A DNA stretch of 64,000 nt from Acheta domesticus (taxonomy: Eukaryota; Arthropoda; Insecta; Orthoptera; Gryllidae). The stretch spans positions 150,595,425 through 150,659,424 of the forward strand of contig JAHLJT010000631.1 of the NCBI GenBank assembly GCA_031308135.1. Direction: 5' to 3'. Position 1 is the first letter of the stretch. Each line of letters opens with the position of its first letter. The translations under genes and the position numbers were made by a program. Shown here piece by piece: positions 56,640 through 64,000 of the stretch. The notes under the pieces were generated by a model. The model made no database searches, was not told the DNA's origin, and saw nothing but the letters and a program-made list of their open reading frames with translations.

Positions 56640-57645
56640 AGTGTAGTGAAAGTATCTCATCCGGTATACTATGTTGTGAGGTACTTTTCATTAAAGCATC
56701 ACAGGTGAGGTACTTTTCATTTCTCAAGGCCCTAGTATGCTTCGTTTAGGAGTTGCTAACTTTATGCATTTTGACGCTGTTGTGTGATGCGGGAAACATT
56801 TGAAATTAATATTTATATGGGTTTTTCAACAAGTCCTTTACATTTGTGTATTAAAAATGCACTTCTTCACGTCTCCTTGAAATTCTTTCTTTAGAGATCT
56901 CATTTATAAATATTGGTTGCTTATGAGAGCCGCAAAGGAAAGGTATAATACTGAAGTGATGTTGGAGTTGGCGTAACCGTGTGAGAACTCTCGCATCCTA
57001 TATCCCATCCTCTTCCGTATGTTTCCATTTCCATATTAAGCTTGTTCTATATATTTTTCTTCAAGACCCTCTTATCCTCCGTCACTTGTTCTATATGTCA
57101 CCTTGTAATTGATTACAATATAATACACCCATGTCAATACAAACCTTTCTTATTTAATTATTACCGAGCAAGAGGTACACCCGTGTAATTCAATCGCATC
57201 GAATATCAAGTAGTAATTTTACATACAGATTGTACAGACTCTGCAAATTGCACAGTCTCTAAACAGGTAGGGTAGAATCGAGAAGCGTCGAACCAGCAAA
57301 AATGTGATGGAATGGTCAAGAAGATCTCATCCTGTAGATTACGGTGTCAGGAACGTTTGTTTGGTGCCTTTGGCCTCAAAATTTTAGTTTTTATGGCCCT
57401 AGAACGATTCGTTTAGGAGTTATTTAATGATATAAATTTTAAAAAATCCTGACGTGCGTTGCGGTTGCATTTTCATGAATATTTAGATGCGTTTTTAAAA
57501 CAAATCTTTCATATTTTTAAATACACAGTGTAATTCACCACATCTCCCTGAAATTCTCTTTCTTTAGAGACCTAATTCATAAAGATTAGTTGCGTGTAGA
57601 GCCACAAAAAAAGAGGGTATACTACTGAAATAATATAGGAGGCGA
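56640..57645 (+). repeat. Two tandem CTCTCGCA-family copies
   Basis: The first copy (56640-56965) ends in GAAAGGTATAATACTGAAG. The second starts GGCGTAACCGTGTGAGAACT near 56965 and ends in GTATACTACTGAAATAATAT near 57640. Both are 5'-3' on the plus strand like the copy at 30878. Confidence 0.6.
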
Positions 57646-58453
57646 TACGTATACATAGGAAGTATAGCGAAGGTACGAAGTTGTTCATACATATATAAGG
57701 ACAGTTATGTATAGGGAAATTTATGTAATGCTGCGGAGAATCCATTTCGATATTTCAACGGAAATACACGTTTTGGGGTCCCCTGAAACCGGAAAAGTGG
57801 TTCTCTTCAAATCATCCGTCCCTCTGTGAATACCATTAGCGCCTAAGCATGCGCAGGATCTTTTCCAAATAGAAGAGACCCCACTGTCAATCTGGCTCGT
57901 GTTGAAGCTTTGAAATTTTGAAAAATATTTTCTAAAATTTTGGGGTACTTTACATGTAGCCCCCCGGACATTTTCAAAATTTTCTCAAAAACGGCTCCAA
58001 ATTTTTTTAAATTTCTTGTACGAATAGCGGCAAATACTCTTATGAAGGTGGCGTAGGTCCGATTTTCACGGTAACTCTGAATTTTCGAGAATTGCAAAAT
58101 TTTGAATTTTTTTCGACGTCTTGTTACAATTACAAAATTAAAGATAGAGCTTTATCCTTTAAATGAAATTTGTGCTCCAAAATTCGTTTTCCAGTAAGGT
58201 CTTGTAATTTTTTTTGAAAATGTTAGTAGTTGTCGTGCAATATTTGCCGTTTAAAAATATACGAAAGCAGGATATTTTCAAGAAAGGCAAAAAATGTTTC
58301 TTTAAACTTTTGGAGGGGACAGTGCTAAATGAGATGACATAAACATCCGTTTGATCAGTTTCTTTAGTCTTTTCAAAAATTACAAAAAAATATTTTTTTT
58401 ACTCGTCTCTCACGTCGTTAACTAGCGGCGGTTTGTTCACATTATTACATTTA

Positions 58454-59593
58454 CTAGCTGAATTTGGCGTCTCCGACGCATTAAACTTTCTTTGGTTGTT
58501 TGATTTCCCTTCTTTTTTTCGGTTCAGAATCCTCTTCATTCAGATTAGACGTTTAGTCAGCTTTCCGAACTAAATACTTAAATTTTGCAATTATTTTGTG
58601 ATATTGAGCACGATTTCTACCTTTGGCTTTTCTTAACTTAGGTTACGTAACTTTCCTGTACTTAGGTAATAGTTTCATAATATTGACTTCAGAAGTTCAG
58701 AATGTTTTTTCATTCAATTTGTCGTACATATTTTAAAGATCAATTTGAAAACCACAAGACCTTGACCGCAAATACGCATTTATTTGTTGCACCTCCTGGT
58801 CAGTTGGCTTACCATGATTTCTCATATAAAAATTATCGTCTTCTCGATATTCATTGAAGACATAACACTGATCCCCGCAGCCCAGACGCAACGATCGTCT
58901 CGATGTCACAGCCATGCTCTACTAGGAGACGTGCTCCCATGGCCATTTGATCGAGGCAACTCAATAGGTCTGTCGCTTATTTAATTCATTTTCCATGAAA
59001 GAAAATTCATCATCTCCTTGTTCTTCGACTTCTTCTTCGCCTTCTTGACATTCTTCACCTTCTTCTTCTTCTTCATCGTCTTTTTCGGCTTCGTCGCCGT
59101 AGTTCTTCGTTGTTTTCCTCTTCTTCGCCTTTTTGTCGTCTTCGTTTTTCTTGTTCGTCGTCTTCGTCATCTTCGTCTTCGCCTTCATCTTGGTCTCTCT
59201 TCTTTTTTCTTTTCACCTCTCTCTTCGTCGTTCTCTTTCTCTTCGTCTTGATTGATTTACGTCTTTCTCTTTCTTCATCTACATCGGTATTGGTACTGGA
59301 GTTTAATCAACGCCCTTTACATAGATCTATTTAGGTGGCATTGGTTTAGTTCTCAGCATACTCACCAGATAGCAGTGCAAAAAACAAACAAACGTGTTTT
59401 TGGAAAATTCTTGGAATCTTATGGCCGAATCTGAAAACAAATTATCAGTTCCCCATCAGAAGAACGAGGCGCGTCGAATGACACTTTGTATGTCTCAATT
59501 GGTGCACAGGAAGTGGTCTCACCGTGAGACACGGAACCGCAAATCCGCACGTACACACACGAAGAGTTTACTCAAATACTGTGTAGGGAGGGA
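58454..59593. mobile_element. Unclassified 1.1-kb insertion with a TTC-rich tract
   Basis: It splits the module sequence between CACATTATTACATTTA and TGAGTACATATGC. It starts CTAGCTGAATTTGGCGTCTC. 59008-59250 is a degenerate TTC/TCG-rich pyrimidine tract (plus strand), which on the minus strand reads as a Glu/Lys-rich frame. A 60-codon minus-strand frame at 58733-58915 is unrecognised. No terminal repeats are evident. Confidence 0.5.
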
Positions 59594-59862
59594 TGAGTAC
59601 ATATGCTTTAAATTATGTCACATAAAGTTTCTCAAAAACTCAACCATTATCTGGGAAAACTAACTCAAATTCCGCATTTTCCGCAGTTTCACACGGATAA
59701 TGCTAATTGCACCGCTTAAGACAATATAGAATTAATTTTGCTGAATTCTTGATTTTTTTTTTAAACATTACACGAACGTAATGTTTTGGGTAAAGATCTC
59801 TCACACTGTTTCTCACACACTTATTTTCAGCAATTTTTGAGCACTATAGTATTTGTGAGTTA

Positions 59863-60658
59863 ATAATGTTCGATGATTCTTGACCCGTAGTAATAATGAT
59901 TGTGAGGTTCAGTTCACAGTAAAAACGAACATATAATTAATAAGGAGGGCTAACATTGATCAATAATTTTGAATTAAAAGATAACACAGTATTGTTTGGT
60001 ATTACATAATGTTGTAAGAAAATAAAAAATAAAAACACCAAAAAAACAAGCAACAGCCACACTTATTTACCAATTATATTGGCATATGTGGCTGTTGCTT
60101 GCATTTTTTGTTGTTTTTTATTTTTTAAAAATTTTTTACAACATTATGTAATTCCAAACAATACTGTGTTATCTTTTAATTCGAAATTATAGATCAATGT
60201 TAGCCCTCCTTATTAATTATATGTTCGTTTTTACTGTGGATTTTTTCTTTTGGGTGTATTTCGTGTATTTGTTTCACTTTTGGCAAGTTGGCAACACACG
60301 CCACCCTATCAGCTGTGTATACACAAAAGTAGCGTGATGAACCTTTTAACGTATTTGTGTACCATTCCTGAAAATTACAAGAATGGGGACACAGCTAGAA
60401 TGTAAATTACCATTTTTCTCCTTGTCCCATGCTACAGGTATTAAATATAACCTATGTTTATTGTAAAAAACGTGTCATGTGAATTGTAAAACCAATGTTT
60501 AGTTTGTTTTTGTTATATGAGCACTATATGTATTTTGTATTTATATGTATGTATTGTATTTTATGTAGCCCTGATGAAGGTCAAATATATGACCGAAACG
60601 TCGGCAATGTAAGACGTCTTATTGCCAAGTTGGCCCAAACTCATGAACCTCACAATCA
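59863..60658 (+). mobile_element. Penelope-like non-autonomous element with hammerhead-like core
   Basis: It is flanked by the 10-bp repeat TTGTGAGTTA (59853-59862 and 60659-60668). A large inverted repeat occupies 59915-60060 and 60088-60239. The end at 60644-60658 (TGAACCTCACAATCA) is the complement of 59898-59912. A hammerhead-like core lies at 60571. Reverse transcriptase is absent. Inverted partial units and hammerhead motifs are known features of Penelope-like elements; the class is inferred from that signature. Confidence 0.6.
60571..60602 (+). ncRNA. Hammerhead-like ribozyme core
   Basis: CTGATGA (60571-60577), stem II GGTC (60579-60582) paired with GACC (60591-60594) around an AAATATAT loop, GAAA (60595-60598), then CGTC. 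The invariant half of the hammerhead is complete. Stem I, stem III and the cleavage site would have to come from neighbouring sequence or from a second copy in a dimeric RNA, and were not confirmed. It also reads as a peptide with P-D-E-G, but that frame is short. Confidence 0.55.
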
Positions 60659-61021
60659 TTGTGAGTTAGTGTGCTTCAATTGACTTCTAATGACGTTTAT
60701 TGAAAACTCAAAAAATTTCTGTGAAAATTAGCTTTACATTTTGAATTAATACTGGTGTATAAACGCTATTTTCTTAAAAACGGCTCCAAATTTTTCAATG
60801 AAATTTACCACTTAAGACAAGGTTTTAGTGTTCTTTAATCTTTTTAAAATAATATTTCTGTTCTACTATTAAGACACCAAAAAATTACGAAAATGCTTAA
60901 AAAAGTAATTTGTGCGGCGCTAGATGGCAGCTGACAAGAGTTTGTGGCAAGTCCGAATAACGAACCGAGACAAAAGGAAGTAGAAAACTGTGTAGGAGAA
61001 GTCTGTGTCTGCACCACTAGT

Positions 61022-62109
61022 TTATTTCTCGGTTAATTTTTCTTTCTGGGCGAATCATCATTTCTGAATAAAAATAATATAGGGCTGCAATACATTTGCA
61101 GCTTTAATTTGAAGCTTAGCTTAGGAATAGTCTGTATACGAAACGTTTTATGATGAGCGGTATATTAATATCATATTGAACAACATTTAGTGAATAGGCT
61201 CACTTTAACATGTTACTTTAAGACGATATAAAGGAAAAGAAAGCTCGTAGACAAAAACTGAAATAGTCATGTTGATATTATTCACCCCTGTTGACTAAAT
61301 GCCACAATTTACATCCCAAATAACGTCACCGTTATTTTAGTTTACCCAAAGAGTTGTCTTTGATCCGAAAATCTTGATTAGGCCCCAGCTGCCTTGTATC
61401 CCTGGCAACTCTTTGATGTCTCAGTTCCGTACCCCACCTCCGGCTGGCTGCATCAGTTGCCATTGGAGAGTTTGTGCTTCACTCAAGAGGAGCAGAAAAG
61501 AGGGAAGACGCGGATGGCTCTCTGGGAACTCAAAGAGACCTTGACATCGACAACTGACGAAACAGTTCATGCGAGTCGCACATCTCATTACAGTGTTATG
61601 AATTTACTTGAAAGTTTAAATATAATGCTTACCAATAAAAATGTAACTTAAATTATTTATAATAACTTTTCTACTGAAGAAATTCCATGTGAGGTAATCT
61701 GTACTTCATGATTAGGGTGCGCATTCATATACACTAAAATCCTGAAAATATTCATGCAAATTTGCTTTTAAAAAATAAGAAAACATGCATTTAAAAATAA
61801 AAATATGCACTGACAAAAGTGCATGTTACTTATATATAAAATAGTTTGAGTTGCATATTGAATGATACGCGCAGAATTTAATTTCTATTGCATGAGATAA
61901 TAAAATACTTTCCCAAATTATGTGGTGTAAACCTTTTGTGTTTTCTGCAGAACGTTTTAAACATAGAAAACGTTATTTCAACTTCGCATGAGTACTTAAA
62001 ATAGACAATACTTAAGGGCTACAATTTCTTTAGCTGAGTAATTTTCAACACTGAGTTTCGTCATGTAAAATACCACTTATCTTTTTCACAGCTCTCAAGT
62101 CGGGATTTT
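61022..62109. other. No gene recognised
   Basis: A moderately GC-rich patch at 61385-61580 with an 85-codon plus-strand frame (61394-61651); no known domain. Confidence 0.45.
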
Positions 62110-64000
62110 GTTCTTCAATATTCTTCATTTTTACTTTCCCGTATACATACGTAAACACGGGGTAATATACGTATCATATGGAAAGCTATGTAATTCTGCG
62201 CGAAAAAAACGGCGAATGTTTGGCAAAAAAATTCATTGCCGGACCGTGATAACGAAAAAGTGGATAAATTCAGTTGCTAAATTAAGAGAAACTAGTGGTG
62301 CTACAGAATGGCACAGACTTCCCCGTATTAATTTTCTATTTCCTTGGGTCGTCGCTAGCTATTCGGAATTGTCACAAACTCTTTCTTGCCAGCTGTCATC
62401 TATCACCGCTAAAAGTACATTTTTTGTCATTTTCTTAATTTTTCGGTTTCCTATTGTTAAAACGGAAACATTAATTTTAGAATATTAAAGAACACAAAAA
62501 CCTTGTCATAAATGGAAATTTTCTTTTAAAAATTATGTGCGTTTAAAAGAAAATGGGGTTTTAGCGCCACTAAAAATGCAAAATTTGAAGCTCATTTTCA
62601 CAAAAAAGTTTTGAGTTTTCAAAATACTTTATTTGAAGTTATTTAAAGCACTTGCACTCACAAATATAATAATGTTTACTAATTGCTGGTAATGTGCATA
62701 TTAAAGATGTGAGACAGCTTTCAAAAAATTTACAATTATGTAATTTTTGAAAAAACAAAAAAATAACTCAAAATAAACTTTACGCTTATTTGAAGATCTG
62801 TTTTTAATGATCATATTTCATTATGAATACTCTTGACAGCTGCCGTCTATCGCTGACCAAACTACATTTTTTGAATATTTTATTAATTTTTCGGTTTCTT
62901 AATAGTAGAACAAAAATATTATTTTAAGAATATTAAAAAACAGTTAAACCTTGTCCTAAATGGCAATTTTCGTTGAAACATTTGGAAATGTTTTCAAGAA
63001 AATTTTGTTTAAACGCTACTGTAAATACGGAATTTGAAGCTCTTTTTCAGAGAAAGGTTTTGAGTTTTTGAAAAACTGAATTTAAAGTCATATGAAGCGC
63101 TTCCACACACAAATTCAATAGTGTTTAGAAATTGCTAAAAATGTGCATATTAACGGTATAAGAAAACATTCAAAAAAATTACATTTGTGTAATTTTTGGA
63201 AAAAAATGAACTTTGCGCCATATTAAAGGGTGCAATTAGCACTATCCATTCGAAAAATTTGAACAAAAAATTTAAAGCCATTTTCGAGAAAATGGCGTTT
63301 TTGAGGAAATGGCGTTTGAGCGTTTTAGAAAATACTAAAATTTAACTAGTTTTCACAGAAAACTATTCAATTTTCGCAAAAGGTTATTTAAAATTATTTA
63401 AAGCACAAGTACGAATTAATATAATAATGTAAACAAATCGCCAATAAATGAAATATTAAGGACGTGAGAGACAAATCAAAAATATTATATTTTCCAAGTT
63501 TTTTAAAAAAACAAAAAAATAGAGCGATATAGAGTTAATGTCATCTCATAGGGTACATTTACCACTATCCCTACCTAAAGTTTAATGACAAAATTTGGAG
63601 CTGTTTTTGAGGAAATCTTGTTTTTGTATTTTTTTTAATTGCACATATTACACGCTATATTGTGCCAAAAGTACTAAAATTTTCAAAAAAATGCACGTTA
63701 CTTTAATGAAAGAACTCACTTTGTACAACAAATTTTATTTAAAAGAAAAGTTTGTAGTTCCCGAAAGACGACGAAAAATTTTTAAACTTTTTGCATTTTC
63801 AAAAATTTACAGTTATCCGTGAAAATCGGACTTATGCCACCTTAATAAGTGTATTTTACTCTATTCTTACAAGAAATTTAATGAAAAAAATTGGAGCCGT
63901 TTTTGAGGAAATTTTGAAAATGTCTGGGGGTTTTCATATAAAGTACCCCCAAATTTTTCAGAATCTTTTTCAAAATCTCAAAGCTTCGACTAGAACCTGA
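62110..64000 (-). repeat. ACTAGT-family copy, runs off the window
   Basis: An inverted 5' tip (CTGCGCGAAAAAAACGGCG near 62196, then TTGCTAAATTAAGAG) leads to the terminus ACTAGTGGTGCTACAG at 62291. Several modules follow to the window edge, where the pre-microsatellite segment AGTACCCCCAAATTTTTCAG has just begun. The copy would continue for a few hundred bases more. Confidence 0.75.

Larger units (their letters stand above)
57646..61021 (+). repeat. ACTAGT-family copy, twice interrupted
   Basis: The 5' tip (TAATGCTGCGGAGAATCC near 57730) and a short CCGTCCCTCTGTG microsatellite lead to modules up to 58453. It resumes at 59594 with TGAGTACATATGCTTTAAAT, is interrupted again at 59863-60658, and ends in CTGCACCACTAGT at 61021. 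Both insertions break recognisable module sequence, so they came later. Confidence 0.72.

Noticed and set aside
58961..59250. A Glu/Lys-rich acidic protein on the minus strand, with Phe-rich frames on the plus strand
   Set aside because: This is the translation of a degenerate TTC/GAA-type tract. The composition follows from the DNA repeat and there is no domain.

Overview
This window looks like intergenic or intronic DNA from a large, AT-rich, repeat-rich animal genome. The transposon mix (Jockey-like and R4/Dong-like LINEs, CGGBP1-type hAT, Tc1-like, Penelope-like) and one degraded protein family that I know mainly from arthropods suggest an arthropod, probably an insect. The sequence alone does not fix the species. 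There are no bacterial-style operons. The only good candidate for a host protein-coding exon is at 22253-22497. Almost everything else that can be named is a mobile element, a relic of one, or a tandem repeat.

Layout. 1-414 is a 144-bp satellite. 1790-5750 is a decayed Jockey-like LINE on the minus strand, interrupted at 2352-3374 by a second 5'-truncated LINE with an RNase H domain; a 9-bp target duplication flanks the insert. 5916-6717 is a 5'-truncated R4/Dong-like LINE sitting between two (TAA)n tracts. 7931-11700 is a Tc1-like transposon split by a 2.6-kb hAT-type element (8511-11131). That hAT-type element carries palindromic ACCGGTAT clusters, two CpG-rich minisatellites, a tRNA-like block, a long hairpin and a small two-exon gene (10349-10738, minus). 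Its 105-residue product resembles the N-terminal part of Crypton-like tyrosine recombinases. 13300-17270 is AT-rich and holds nothing I can name. 18701-21351 is a young hAT element with perfect 8-bp target duplications and a lightly damaged transposase. 21889-22894 holds the candidate membrane-protein exon between two 63-bp direct repeats. 26350-27960 has a Penelope-like tail with a hammerhead-like core, followed by a decayed gene of an arthropod-wide repetitive family. 30180-30400 is a Helitron helicase remnant.

From about 35.9 kb to the right edge, and also at 17.3-18.6 kb, the window is dominated by one AT-rich family, called here the ACTAGT family. Its ends carry a conserved ~40-bp motif finishing in CACCACTAGT, its body is built from diverged ~300-bp modules, and most larger copies have an internal (GTCY)n microsatellite. 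At least two copies are fold-back structures with the ACTAGT terminus at both ends. Other elements are nested in its copies: a Tc1-like element with >700-bp inverted repeats (38264-40275), a LINE reverse-transcriptase fragment (about 49690-50766), a Penelope-like element (59863-60658) and an unclassified 1.1-kb insertion (58454-59593).

Most interesting are the small recombinase-like gene inside the hAT-type element, the two hammerhead-like ribozyme cores whose stem II differs by compensating changes, and the ACTAGT fold-back family. Family assignments rest on recognising residues by eye; no database search was possible.
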